Shown here piece after piece: positions 1 to 8,842 of a DNA stretch of 64,000 bases (positions are counted from its first letter, which is position 1; every line of letters starts with the position of its first letter). Origin of the DNA: Microbulbifer litoralis. GTDB taxonomy: Bacteria; Pseudomonadota; Gammaproteobacteria; Pseudomonadales; Cellvibrionaceae. Below the pieces are notes generated by a model. It ran no database searches. It was not told the origin of the DNA and saw only the letters and a list, made by a program, of their open reading frames with translations. Location: the NCBI RefSeq assembly GCF_023634065.1, contig NZ_JALKCV010000006.1:186001-250000 (forward strand). The letters are read 5' to 3'. A program made the position numbers and the translations under genes.

Positions 1-1974
1 ATGCGGCACTATCACCCTGGTGTCGGCCTCGCCCAACTGCCTGACCAGATTGGCCAGGGTCTCGCTGCTCTCGCCCTCGTCCTGCACCTCGCGCACAAAA
101 GACGGATCCACCTTGGCGATATCCACCTTGACGTGTTCCAGCGCCTTGAACGGATTGAGGCCGGTGCCGAAATGGCACACCGACACGCGGCAACCGAGTT
201 CCTGCACCTGCCGGGTGAAATCCCGCGCGGCGTGCAGGTTGCTGTCGATATCCTCCTGGCGCAGCTGGAACACGACGCCCTTGGGCGGCACCTTGGCGGC
301 CTTGAAGGCGACGCCGAGCCAGGCCGGCAGGCCGGTGTCGAGCAGCGAGGCGCTGGTGATATGCAGCAGCAGGGAGACATTCTTGCCGCCGGCGCGCTGT
401 GCGGAGGCGGCCTTGATCGCGTTGAGAATCACCCAGCGATCCATCTTGGTGGCCAGGCTCGCCTCGCCCAGGGCCTCGAGGAAAGCCACCGGGGCCAGTT
501 CCTCCTTGCCGTCCACCAGCCGCACCAGCACCTCGTAGATCTGTTCGCCGCTGCCCTGCAGGCTCAGGATCGGCTGGTAGAGCAGCTTCATATTGCCGTC
601 TTCCAGCGCCTGCAGCACGCGCGCACGGTGATAGGTGTCGGCATCGCCCTGCTGGTCGGTATCCGGCTCGTAGAGGGCAAAGCCATTGCCTTTTTCCTGC
701 TGCTGCAGGGCCAGCTCGTGGGCCTGCAGGGCCTGGTCGAGCACTTTCTGCGCCGCACCGGAGGCCTCGCTCAGCAGCGAAATACCCACCGAGGCGGTGA
801 TGTGCAGTGTCTTGCCGCCGGCCTCGAAAATGGTGTCGGAGATTTTTTGCAGCAGTTCGCGGGTGCGCTGCTCGGCGCTGTCCGGGGTGGTTTCCGGCAT
901 CAGCAGGCAGAAACTCTCCTCGCCGTAGCGGGCCACCAGGTCGCCGCGACGCAGGCTGGACTGCAACAGCTCGGCCATTTTTTTCTGCAGCGCATCGACA
1001 CCCGCCACCCCCACGGTTTTCTCCACCGTCTCCTCGAAACGGTCGATCTCGATATACATCAGGCCGCCGGTGCGCTGGGCACCGGCAGTGGCGGCAATCG
1101 CCTTGTCCAGCAGTTGCAGGAAATACTGGCGGTTGTAGAGGCCGGTGAGCGGGTCGCGGTTCTTGATATCGCTGAGCTGGGCCTCCAGTTGCTCGGTATC
1201 GCCGCCGCGCGCGGCGATGCGCACCTGCAGGCAGCGCTCCTCGTCGTAGACGGTGGACAATACCTCGGCGCGGATCGGCAGCGGGCTGCCGGAAGCGGTC
1301 TTGGCGGTGAACTTCCACTCCTGCGCCTCCACCTCGTTATTGTCGATGGCGCACTGCTTGAGGAAGTCGCGCGCATCTTCCTGCTCGCCCTCGGTCAGCA
1401 TGTCGATCAGCGGCTGGTACTCGATATCGTCGTTACTGGAATAGCCGAAGCGCTCGGCGAAGGAGTCGTTGGCGTAGACGATCAGGCCGTCGGAGACATA
1501 GGCGATGGCATCCTTGGAACTGTCCAGCAGCTCCTTGGCGCGCTGCAGGGTGGCGTGGTAACGGCGGTCGTGCAGGCGCGCCTTGCGGCGGTTCTCAAGC
1601 GCGATCATCTCGCGCTGGATCACCAGCAGCAGGTGCTGGTCCTCGTCCACAGTGACCACGTCGCGCGCGCCCACCTTGAGGCCCTCCACCACCGGCTGGG
1701 ACCCGCTGCGCTCGCTCAGCAGCACCACCGGCACATCCTTCTGCAGCTTGCTGATGGTGCGCAGCGCCACCGCCGGCGGCACCTTCTCGCTGGTATCGGC
1801 GGCGATCAGCAGGTCCCAGGTCTTGTCCTGCAGCAACTTGACCAGCGCCTCGGCACTGGCCACATGCTGGGCGCGGTTCGGGCGCCCGGCATTGTGCAGC
1901 ATGCTGACCAGGCGCTGGGCCTCGGAGGGAGTATCGTGAATTAACAGAAGTCGGATAGTGTCGTTGCTGCTCAT
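1..1974 (-). CDS. fimX: FimX-like REC-PAS-GGDEF-EAL c-di-GMP effector (3' end outside window)
   Basis: Reading the minus strand from the ATG at 1974 gives 658 open codons that run off the left edge. The order is receiver-like domain (about 5-125), PAS (about 135-245), GGDEF (about 260-430, with a DPLTGLYNR start) and EAL (from about 440). Both signature motifs are degenerate: GEESF at about 341-345 instead of GGDEF, and EVL at about 471-473 instead of EAL. The EVL variant is also found in Pseudomonas FimX, which binds c-di-GMP through its inactive EAL domain and controls type IV pili at the cell pole. The call rests on this domain order plus the EVL motif. The protein is probably a c-di-GMP sensor rather than an enzyme. 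A PilZ-like protein gene lies directly upstream on the same strand. A long plus-strand frame over this region is a GC-driven shadow. Confidence 0.8.
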   Translation of the reverse strand, partial: MSSNDTIRLLLIHDTPSEAQRLVSMLHNAGRPNRAQHVASAEALVKLLQDKTWDLLIAADTSEKVPPAVALRTISKLQKDVPVVLLSERSGSQPVVEGLKVGARDVVTVDEDQHLLLVIQREMIALENRRKARLHDRRYHATLQRAKELLDSSKDAIAYVSDGLIVYANDSFAERFGYSSNDDIEYQPLIDMLTEGEQEDARDFLKQCAIDNNEVEAQEWKFTAKTASGSPLPIRAEVLSTVYDEERCLQVRIAARGGDTEQLEAQLSDIKNRDPLTGLYNRQYFLQLLDKAIAATAGAQRTGGLMYIEIDRFEETVEKTVGVAGVDALQKKMAELLQSSLRRGDLVARYGEESFCLLMPETTPDSAEQRTRELLQKISDTIFEAGGKTLHITASVGISLLSEASGAAQKVLDQALQAHELALQQQEKGNGFALYEPDTDQQGDADTYHRARVLQALEDGNMKLLYQPILSLQGSGEQIYEVLVRLVDGKEELAPVAFLEALGEASLATKMDRWVILNAIKAASAQRAGGKNVSLLLHITSASLLDTGLPAWLGVAFKAAKVPPKGVVFQLRQEDIDSNLHAARDFTRQVQELGCRVSVCHFGTGLNPFKALEHVKVDIAKVDPSFVREVQDEGESSETLANLVRQLGEADTRVIVPH

Positions 1975-2116
1975 TATGGTGCTCTTGCTACTGCTGCGAC
2001 CGGCGCCTGGGCACGCCGGGCCGGCACCGCCGGGCGGCCGGCGGCGCGGGGCCATAAGTTTAGGGCGCGGCAACGGTGGCTTACAAGCGCTTACACGGGC
2101 CCGCCGGCGACGGGCT

Positions 2117-3814
2117 TCACACAAATTCAAAGCGGGCGAAGCTACCGGTGGCGAGAGTCTGCCGCTCGAGCGTGACCGGATGGGAATCGCCGCGCCCCAG
2201 CAGCTCGACCGTGTCGTAGCACTTGAACAGGGGAACCGGCAGCAGCAACGACGCCTTTTCCCCCGCCGATGTCTCCACCAGCAGCCCGGCGATGGGGGCG
2301 GACAGGTGGCCGGCGGCCGTGTGGCGCTGCACCTCCACCGGCAGCGATCCGGCGGCCTGAAGCTCCACCCCGGCGCGACAGTGGTCCGGCAGCGCGTGTT
2401 GCCAGCGGACCACCGCCAATTGCCAGGCGCTGTCGAGGCGCAGCCCCACCAGGTCGCCGACGCGCAACCGCTCGCGCATGGCCAGCGACAGGCTCAGGCC
2501 GATACCGCCGCCGCTGCTGTTGAGCATATTGGCCCTTTCCAGCCGGTAGCACCCGTCGTCACCGGCCCGCCAGTCCGGGTCGGCAGCCGCGGGCAGCACC
2601 ACATCGTACTCGCCGACCGTCTCACCGGAACGGAAGTCCACGGTATCCACATCCAGGCACAGGCGCTGTCCGCCCCGCCCCGATCCGTTCGGGAAACTGC
2701 GCCGGCCCTGCCGCCGGCCGCTACCCATGTGATGGCAGATGGCGCTGATGCCGATGGCGATCTCGCAGTCCCGCTGCAGCGGCGATCGCCGCTCACCGCG
2801 GCCGGCCTGTTCGGCCCAGACCTGGCGGGTGCGCTCCAGCAGCGGATCGCGGCGCCGGTGCAGCTGCCGCTCCAGCAGTCCCAGGACACCGCCGAGATCC
2901 ACCTTCCAGCCGCGCCCGCCGCTAAAGTGCCGCAGGTCCACTTTGCAGTTACCGAGGCGACTGGCCGGCACCGGCGGCTGGTCCAGCGCCAGCGAGACCA
3001 GCAGCGCATTGGACCTGTCGCTGTAGTGATCGACGATGGCGGCGGACCGGCACCAGTCGCCGCTCCGCTGCCAGAGCGCCTCCTGGTCGTCGGCGTCGAG
3101 CTGTAGCGGGTTGGCGCTGGCAAACAGCGCCGCCTGCAGGTAGGCATCGGCGGCACAGTCGCGCTTGCGGGGATGGCGGGCGTCACGGACGGTTTTGCCG
3201 GCCAGCTTCCACCGCCGAGCCAACTGCACCAGCAACTGCATTTCGCGCCAGCTGCGCGCCGGCGCCGCCAGGCCAAACAGGATATGCAACCGCACCGTGC
3301 GGCGATAGGCGTCGATCGCCCGCTGCAGGCTGCGCGCGCACTTCGCCCTAGCGAGAAAGCCGATGCCCCGCGCGCCGGCGAACTGCACCGCGACAGCGGC
3401 GAAAGCCCGCCCCAGCTTCAACTGCAGCCGCACCGCCGCCAGCACCGCCCTGCGCAATTCGGCCGTCTGCGACCGGGCGAGGGCCGCGCGCTGGATCGCC
3501 ATTGAATCGACGCAGGCCAGGGTGTACTCCCGCAGCAGCTCGAGCATTGCCAGGCGGCGCGGAGCCGGCACCTGCCAGCGGGCCACCTCGTCGATCAGGG
3601 TAAACAGCATGACCGCCAGGCGCTGCTGGTCGGCCGGCTGGTAGGGCTGCAGATCGTAGGCCACCAGCCAACTGAGCAGCTGGCGTCCACCGGCGCAGCC
3701 ACAACTCAGCGCCGGCAGGGTGCGCTCCGGCAATTGCAGGCCGGCGATCAGTTTTTCCGCGGGGAGGGCGTCGGCCGACGGACTGCCGGCCTCCGGAGAG
3801 ACAGCTTCCTGCAT
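2117..3814 (-). CDS. large protein with C-terminal PilZ-like domain
   Basis: This is a 565-residue soluble protein. The N-terminal two thirds is helical and Arg/Leu-rich with no family I recognise. Near the C-terminus, MLNSSGGGIGLSL followed by a valine-rich strand region matches the (D/N)xSxxG part of PilZ c-di-GMP-binding domains. I do not see a clear RxxxR motif, so binding is unproven. I chose the ATG at 3814 because AAAGGA lies about 13 nt upstream; a TTG at 3874 would add 20 residues. It ends 142 nt before the FimX-like gene on the same strand, so a shared role in c-di-GMP signalling or pilus control is a reasonable inference. Confidence 0.65.
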   Translation of the reverse strand: MQEAVSPEAGSPSADALPAEKLIAGLQLPERTLPALSCGCAGGRQLLSWLVAYDLQPYQPADQQRLAVMLFTLIDEVARWQVPAPRRLAMLELLREYTLACVDSMAIQRAALARSQTAELRRAVLAAVRLQLKLGRAFAAVAVQFAGARGIGFLARAKCARSLQRAIDAYRRTVRLHILFGLAAPARSWREMQLLVQLARRWKLAGKTVRDARHPRKRDCAADAYLQAALFASANPLQLDADDQEALWQRSGDWCRSAAIVDHYSDRSNALLVSLALDQPPVPASRLGNCKVDLRHFSGGRGWKVDLGGVLGLLERQLHRRRDPLLERTRQVWAEQAGRGERRSPLQRDCEIAIGISAICHHMGSGRRQGRRSFPNGSGRGGQRLCLDVDTVDFRSGETVGEYDVVLPAAADPDWRAGDDGCYRLERANMLNSSGGGIGLSLSLAMRERLRVGDLVGLRLDSAWQLAVVRWQHALPDHCRAGVELQAAGSLPVEVQRHTAAGHLSAPIAGLLVETSAGEKASLLLPVPLFKCYDTVELLGRGDSHPVTLERQTLATGSFARFEFV

Positions 3815-3946
3815 GGGATTCGAACCATCCTTTGGTTTTCCCGCAGTATAAGAAAGCTGCAATTTTCTGGACAAGCTGAGCGAAAAGTATACGGCGCCAA
3901 TTTTACGGATTGCGCCTAAGCTGCGTATCCGCCTGGCACAATCGCC

Positions 3947-4999
3947 TCAGAGCGGCGACTTGGAGCGCTCGCCGGGAATCTCGCGTACCAGTTTCGGCAC
4001 CAGGTAACCCGGCAGCCGCTGCCGGATCTGCTCCACCAGCGCCAGTGCCCACGCGTCGTCCACCTCGAAATGGGCCGCGCCCTGCACCCGGTCCAGCTGG
4101 TGCAGGTAGTAGGGCAGCACGCCGGCGTCGAACAGTGCCTCACTCAGGTCTTCCAGCGCGACGGCACTGTCGTTGACACCTTTCAGCAGCACCGCCTGGT
4201 TCAGCAGCGTGACGCCGGCGGCGCGCAGTTTCTGCAGTGCCGCGCGCACGGCGCTGTCGATCTCGTTGGCGTGGTTGCAGTGCAGCACCAGTACCGGCTT
4301 CAGGCGCGAGCCAGTCAGCCAGCCGAGCAGTGTGTCGGTGATGCGACTGGGAGCGACGATCGGCAGGCGGCTGTGTATACGCAGCTTGTCCAACTGTGGA
4401 ATCGCCGCCAGCTCATCCACCAGCCGCGCCAGCTGGCGGTCGTTCAGTACCAGCGGGTCGCCACCGCTCAGGATCACCTCGCGCAGGTCCGCCTGCGCGC
4501 GGATATAGTCCAGCGCCGCGCGCAGCTGGGCCCGGTTCAGGTGATTGTCGCCGTAGGGGAACTGGCGGCGGAAGCAGTAGCGGCAGTTGACCGCACACTG
4601 GCCGGCGGCGATCAGCAACAGCCGGCCGCGGTACTTGTGCACCACACCCGGCACCGGATTGGCCTCGCCCTCGGCCAGCGGATCGGCGCTGTAGCCCGGG
4701 CTCACCTCCAGCTCCGGCGCGCCGGGCAGTACCTGCAACAGCAGCGGATCGCGCGGGTCGCCGGGCCGGATACGGCTCAGGAAGGGCCGCGGTATCCTCA
4801 ACGCGAACGCATCACTGGCGCCGAGCGCCGCCGGCAGTTGCGCGCGATCGAGCCCCAGCAGCGCCAGCAGCTCGGTCGGATCGGTGACCAGGTCCGCCAT
4901 TTCATCCTGCCAGCGGCGGCTGTCGCGGTCGGGGGCGCTGTCGCGCGCGACAATTTCACTGGCGGCCATTTCACGGGCGGTATGGGCGTGCTGTATCAT
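3947..4999 (-). CDS. epmB: EF-P beta-lysylation protein, lysine 2,3-aminomutase family
   Basis: The 350-residue product is a radical-SAM enzyme of the KamA family. It carries the CxxxCxxC cluster motif in AVNCRYCFRRQFPY and the downstream SGGDPL motif. EpmB converts (S)-alpha-lysine to (R)-beta-lysine, which EpmA then attaches to elongation factor P. The length agrees with E. coli EpmB (about 340). It is divergent from efp (start 5131) with epmA just beyond, so all three genes of this modification pathway sit together, which distinguishes it from a catabolic lysine aminomutase. No strong ribosome-binding site is visible before the ATG at 4999. Confidence 0.93.
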   Translation of the reverse strand: MIQHAHTAREMAASEIVARDSAPDRDSRRWQDEMADLVTDPTELLALLGLDRAQLPAALGASDAFALRIPRPFLSRIRPGDPRDPLLLQVLPGAPELEVSPGYSADPLAEGEANPVPGVVHKYRGRLLLIAAGQCAVNCRYCFRRQFPYGDNHLNRAQLRAALDYIRAQADLREVILSGGDPLVLNDRQLARLVDELAAIPQLDKLRIHSRLPIVAPSRITDTLLGWLTGSRLKPVLVLHCNHANEIDSAVRAALQKLRAAGVTLLNQAVLLKGVNDSAVALEDLSEALFDAGVLPYYLHQLDRVQGAAHFEVDDAWALALVEQIRQRLPGYLVPKLVREIPGERSKSPL

Positions 5000-5130
5000 G
5001 GGCGGCTATCTGGATCTTGCGCAGGGCCTGTGCCCGCGGAAATTAGAACGCGCAAAGTTTAAGCAGTTGCGCAGAAATTGAAAGGGCGGATCGACAGTCC
5101 CGGCTGCCGCCGAAGTTTTAAGAGGATTTC

Positions 5131-5703
5131 ATGGCTAGTTACTCCACCAACGAATTCAAGGGCGGCCTGAAGGTGATGCTCGACGGCGACCCCTGCTCCA
5201 TCGTGGAAAACGAATTCGTCAAACCCGGCAAGGGCCAGGCATTCAGCCGCGTCAAGCTGCGCAACCTGAAGACCGGCCGGGTCTGGGAACGCACCTTCCG
5301 CTCCGGCGAGAGCCTCGAGTCCGCCGACGTCATGGATCTGGAGATGGAGTTCCTCTACCACGACGACGAATTCTACTATTTCATGGATCCCAACTCCTTC
5401 GAACAGTACCCGGCCAGCAACGCCGCCGTGGGCGATAACGCCAAGTGGCTGAAGGAGCAGGACACCTACGTGGTTACCCTGTACAACGGCGCACCGCTGG
5501 CGGTGACCCCGCCCAACCACGTGATCCTGGAAATCACCGACACCGACCCGGGCCTGAAAGGCGACACCGCCCAGGGCGGCTCCAAGCCCGCCACCCTGTC
5601 CACCGGCGCGGTGGTGAAGGTGCCGCTGTTCCTGGAGATCGGCGAGACCATCAAGGTGGATACCCGTACCGGTGAGTACCTGGGGCGGGCCAAAGAGGGC
5701 TGA
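5131..5703 (+). CDS. efp: translation elongation factor P
   Basis: The 190-residue product has the KOW-like N-terminal domain followed by two OB-fold domains, the standard EF-P length and order. EF-P relieves ribosome stalling at polyproline stretches. The modified lysine is visible as K34 in KPGKGQAF, and lysine there is what EpmA/EpmB-type beta-lysylation requires. AGAGGA sits 5 nt before the ATG, a good ribosome-binding site. The heptamer tandem repeat begins immediately after the stop codon. Confidence 0.97.
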   Translation: MASYSTNEFKGGLKVMLDGDPCSIVENEFVKPGKGQAFSRVKLRNLKTGRVWERTFRSGESLESADVMDLEMEFLYHDDEFYYFMDPNSFEQYPASNAAVGDNAKWLKEQDTYVVTLYNGAPLAVTPPNHVILEITDTDPGLKGDTAQGGSKPATLSTGAVVKVPLFLEIGETIKVDTRTGEYLGRAKEG

Positions 5704-5709
5704 AGGGTC

Positions 5710-5765
5710 GGGACTCGGGACTCGGGACTCGGGACTCGGGACTCGGGACTCGGGACTCGGGACTC
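5710..5765 (+). repeat. heptanucleotide tandem repeat, 8 perfect copies of GGGACTC
   Basis: Eight uninterrupted 7-nt units start seven bases after the efp stop codon, preceded by a partial unit (GGGTC). The block lies in the 204-nt spacer between efp and epmA. Because 7 is not a multiple of 3 and the block is non-coding, copy-number change could only alter spacing or mRNA structure. Perfect identity suggests recent expansion by slippage. Confidence 0.97.
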
Positions 5766-5768
5766 TCA

Positions 5769-5790
5769 GTAGGGTGCGCCGTGCGCACCG
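5769..5790. repeat. REP-like palindrome, family A (GGTGCGC..GCGCACC core)
   Basis: A short GC-rich palindrome with flanking GTAG. The same core recurs at 34706-34727 and 56881-56902, always between genes. It fits a REP-type extragenic palindrome. Confidence 0.75.
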
Positions 5791-5907
5791 GTCGATCAAT
5801 GCCGAAAAAGAGTTCCGAGGCCAAACCCGAAGGCCCTGCTGCCGGGCCGTCCCGACATTCTCTTACCGGCGCCCGCCCTCAGCCACTCCACCAAAAAACC
5901 AAGCCCC

Positions 5908-6861
5908 ATGTCGGAAATCAACTGGCAACCCACCGCCTCCCTCGAAGCCCTGCGCCGACGCGCTGCGCTGTTGGCGGATATCCGCCACTTCTTCGCCGCG
6001 CGCAACGTGCTGGAAGCCGAAGTGCCGCTGCTCTCCCGCCGCGCCACCAGCGACCCGCATATCGAATCCATCGCCGCCCGCTGCAACGGCGCCGACGCCT
6101 GGCTGGCCACCAGCCCGGAATTCGGTCTCAAGCGGCTGCTGGCCGCCGGCTTCGGCGACTGCTACAGCCTCGGCAAGGCATTCCGCGAGGGCGAGTGCGG
6201 CGGCCGCCACAACCCGGAATTCACCATGCTCGAGTGGTACCGCTGCGGCTGGGATGACCGCCGGCTGATGCGCGAGGTGGGCGAACTGCTGGGCCGGGTA
6301 CTGGGTATCGACGATGTGCGCACACTCAGCTATCGCGCACTGTTCCAGCGCGAGCTGCAACTGGACCCGCATTCGGCTGCTGAAGAAGAGCTACTGGCCT
6401 GTGTACGGCGCGAACTGGAGCTGTCGTTCGAGCCGGCGGATCGCGACGAGTGCCTGGACCTGCTGATGAGCCACCGGCTGGAGCCGGCCATGGGCGGCGG
6501 CATCACCCTGCTCTACGACTTCCCCGCCTCCCAGGCGGCGCTGGCAAAAGTGCTGGATGACGATACCGGCACGCCGGTGGCGCGGCGCTTCGAGGCCTAC
6601 GTCGGCGGTATGGAACTGGCCAACGGCTACTGGGAACTGACCGATGCCGATGAGCAGCGGCGCCGCTTCGGGGCCGACCGGCACTACCGGCGCGATCGCG
6701 GCCTGGCCGAGCGGCCATTCGAGGAACGGTTGATCGGCGCGCTGGCGGCGGGCATGCCGGAGTGCGCCGGCGTGGCGCTGGGTGTGGACCGGCTGCTGAT
6801 GCTGGCCGGCGGATACCGGCGGATCGATGAAGTCATCGCATTTCCGATCGAGCGCGCCTGA
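5908..6861 (+). CDS. epmA: EF-P--(R)-beta-lysine ligase (class II LysRS paralogue)
   Basis: The 317-residue protein is a stand-alone class II lysyl-tRNA synthetase catalytic core without the anticodon-binding domain, the hallmark of EpmA (PoxA/GenX). Class II motifs are visible: motif 2 in the FREGECGGRHNPEFTMLEWY region and motif 3 (GVALGVDRLLML) near the C-terminus. It activates beta-lysine and joins it to K34 of EF-P. It follows efp on the same strand, separated by the heptamer repeat and a REP-like palindrome. The start is the ATG in CCCCATGTCGG; the ribosome-binding site is weak. Confidence 0.94.
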   Translation: MSEINWQPTASLEALRRRAALLADIRHFFAARNVLEAEVPLLSRRATSDPHIESIAARCNGADAWLATSPEFGLKRLLAAGFGDCYSLGKAFREGECGGRHNPEFTMLEWYRCGWDDRRLMREVGELLGRVLGIDDVRTLSYRALFQRELQLDPHSAAEEELLACVRRELELSFEPADRDECLDLLMSHRLEPAMGGGITLLYDFPASQAALAKVLDDDTGTPVARRFEAYVGGMELANGYWELTDADEQRRRFGADRHYRRDRGLAERPFEERLIGALAAGMPECAGVALGVDRLLMLAGGYRRIDEVIAFPIERA

Positions 6862-6904
6862 AGCCCGGGCCCGGTTGCGCTTTGCCGCCTTCCAGGATTG
6901 AAAA

Positions 6905-7705
6905 TCAGGGCTCGAACCGGTAACTGGCCACTTCCCCCACGGCAAAGAACCCCGCCTCCAGCATCAACGCCTGTCGGTCCTCCGGCGTCAGCGCCACCGC
7001 GTGCTTGTGATGGCTTTTCAGCGCCTGCGCCACCAGGTGGTGGAACATCGCCCGGCCGATTCCCCGGCCGCGGCAGTCCTCGCGGGTGACCGTGTCGTAG
7101 AAGCCCAGCGCATCGGCGGAGGCGAACAGGCAGCCGGCGGCAACCACCTCGCCCTCCAGCCGCGCCAGGTAGAACTTCAGACGGCTGCGCTTCTGCTCCG
7201 GCACCTCCTGCAACTGCCGGTAGAATTTGCGGATCTGCGGCCCCTCGCGCTCGCCGTTGTAGAGCGCCGCCTGCAGCTCGCCGTACGCGTCCAGGTCGGC
7301 GGTTTCGGCCGGCGAGATCTGCAGCCTGCCGTCCAGTTCCGGCGGCGGCGATTCATCCGCCGCCAGCCGCTGCACTTCCACTGCCATCGCCACCAGCGAC
7401 GGGCCGCGCTTCAGTCCCAGTTCCAGCATCTCGCTGTCGTCGAAAGGCTTGTTGGCGCAGTGCCACAATGTGAAGGGACTGTGGCGTTCGGCAAAGTAGT
7501 CGACCACAAAACGCTGCAGTATCCGCGCCGGCATCACCGCGTTGGTCACCGCCTGGTTGAAGGTGTACGACAGCAGGCCGCTGTCGCTGCGCAGCACGCC
7601 GGTAATCTCCCGGGTGCTGTCCGCGTGCAGCAGGTCGGCGCAGTAACTGGCGCGGGACTCCAGGTTGCGGCAGACGAGGTTCTTGGCACTGAGACTGTAT
7701 TTCAT
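6905..7705 (-). CDS. GNAT family N-acetyltransferase
   Basis: The 266-residue product has an uncharacterised N-terminal half and a C-terminal GNAT fold (about 130-266). The acetyl-CoA loop reads DCRGRGIGRAMFHHL, the classic R/QxxGxG/A motif, followed by LEAGFFAVG near the end. The substrate cannot be told from sequence. It is transcribed convergently with epmA and lies 37 nt before the end of cysE territory on the same strand. Confidence 0.8.
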   Translation of the reverse strand: MKYSLSAKNLVCRNLESRASYCADLLHADSTREITGVLRSDSGLLSYTFNQAVTNAVMPARILQRFVVDYFAERHSPFTLWHCANKPFDDSEMLELGLKRGPSLVAMAVEVQRLAADESPPPELDGRLQISPAETADLDAYGELQAALYNGEREGPQIRKFYRQLQEVPEQKRSRLKFYLARLEGEVVAAGCLFASADALGFYDTVTREDCRGRGIGRAMFHHLVAQALKSHHKHAVALTPEDRQALMLEAGFFAVGEVASYRFEP

Positions 7706-7742
7706 GCCCTAAGGATAGCCCCCGAATCGTGTGGCGCGCGGC

Positions 7743-8564
7743 TCAGGGAAGCTGCCGGTCCACCTGGGTCAGCGCGCACTGGTCCATCGACAGCGCCGGT
7801 TCGGCGCAACTCGCCTCACAGATCACCCGCGCGGGCACACCGGCCACCAGCTTCTGTGCCGGCACATCTTTCAACACCACACTGCCGGATGCCACCTGCG
7901 CGCACTGGCCGATTTCGATATTGCCCAGCACCTTGCTGCCGGCGCCGATCAATACACCGCGGCGCACCTTCGGGTGGCGGTCGCCGCTCTCCTTGCCGGT
8001 GCCGCCGAGGGTGACCGACTGCATGAGCGAGACGTTGTCCTCGACCACCGCGGTCTCGCCGACGACGATGCCGGTGGCGTGGTCGAGCAATATGCCCTCG
8101 CCCAGGATCGCCGCCGGGTGGATATCCACACTGAACACCACCGAGATACGGTGCTGCAGGAACAGCGCCAGGGAACGGCGATTCTGCCGCCACAGCCAGT
8201 GGGCCACGCGATAGGCCTGCAGCGCGTGGAAGCCCTTGAAGTAGAGGAAGGGTTCGTACAGGGCCTGGCAGGCCGAGTCGCGCTGCTGCACCGCGGCCAG
8301 GTCGGCGCGCGCGGCGCGACCGATGGCCGGGTCTCCCGCCAGCGCCTCGTCGATCACCTCGCGAATCAGCAGCGCCGGCGCCACCGGGCTGTCGAGCTTG
8401 TTGGCCAGATGGAAGCTCAGGGCGGATTCCAGCGTGGCGTGGTTGAGAATGGTCGCGTGCAGGTAGCTGGCCAGGATCGGCTCCCGCTCCACCTGCTGGG
8501 CCACGCCGCTGCGGATCTGCTGCCAGAGTTCGTCCGCTGTCAGCTCTGTCTGGATGGCTTCCAT
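7743..8564 (-). CDS. cysE: serine O-acetyltransferase
   Basis: CysE makes O-acetyl-L-serine from serine and acetyl-CoA, the first step of cysteine synthesis. The 273-residue protein has the N-terminal helical SATase domain and C-terminal left-handed beta-helix hexapeptide repeats (GIVVGETAVVEDNVSLMQSVTLGGTGK and following). The active-site region DIHPAAILGEG..LDHATG is present. I chose the ATG at 8564 because AGGAG is placed about 8 nt upstream; a longer frame to 8660 has no such site. A perfect 19-bp inverted repeat lies about 60 nt upstream of the start. Confidence 0.92.
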   Translation of the reverse strand: MEAIQTELTADELWQQIRSGVAQQVEREPILASYLHATILNHATLESALSFHLANKLDSPVAPALLIREVIDEALAGDPAIGRAARADLAAVQQRDSACQALYEPFLYFKGFHALQAYRVAHWLWRQNRRSLALFLQHRISVVFSVDIHPAAILGEGILLDHATGIVVGETAVVEDNVSLMQSVTLGGTGKESGDRHPKVRRGVLIGAGSKVLGNIEIGQCAQVASGSVVLKDVPAQKLVAGVPARVICEASCAEPALSMDQCALTQVDRQLP

Positions 8565-8622
8565 TTTTCCCAGCTCCTTTTTTTGGGGCCGCGGTTTCCG
8601 GGGCGTTGGATTGGCCCTGCCG

Positions 8623-8678
8623 CCGGTTGCCCTCCGGCAAAAAACCTCATCGGTAAACATTTGCCGGAGGGCAACCGG
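8623..8678. repeat. 19-bp perfect inverted repeat upstream of cysE
   Basis: Arms at 8623-8641 and 8660-8678 (CCGGTTGCCCTCCGGCAAA and its reverse complement) are separated by an 18-nt AT-richer loop. It lies between the end of srkA and the cysE start, in the putative cysE 5' leader. No T-run follows on either strand, so it is not a simple intrinsic terminator. It could be a leader hairpin or a REP-like element. Confidence 0.85.
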
Positions 8679-8770
8679 TGTCAGGGCCTCGCCTCGGTGC
8701 GGCCGGACAGTTTGGTGGTTTCGCTCATCAACATTCAGAATTCACCAACCGCGGAACAGGCAAAGCGCAG

Positions 8771-8829
8771 CGTGCCCATCACCCGGATGATGGGCACCTC
8801 GCTGCGCTCGTTGGCCCACCCTACGACCT
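8771..8829. repeat. REP-like palindrome, family D (TGCCCATC..GATGGGCA)
   Basis: GTGCCCATC and GATGGGCAC face each other across a short loop (8771-8797), followed by a CCCACCCTACGACC tail. Related elements occur at 30147-30176 and 56935-56962. It sits just after the srkA stop codon. Confidence 0.65.
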
Positions 8830-8842
8830 GAACAGAAGCACA

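Noticed and set aside
1-1944. A 647-codon plus-strand open frame covering the left edge
   Set aside because: It is antisense to the FimX-like gene, has no family resemblance and is rich in His/Gln/Leu/Gly as typical for antisense frames of GC-rich genes.
5710-5765. CRISPR-like array
   Set aside because: Seven-nt units without spacers; a simple tandem repeat.
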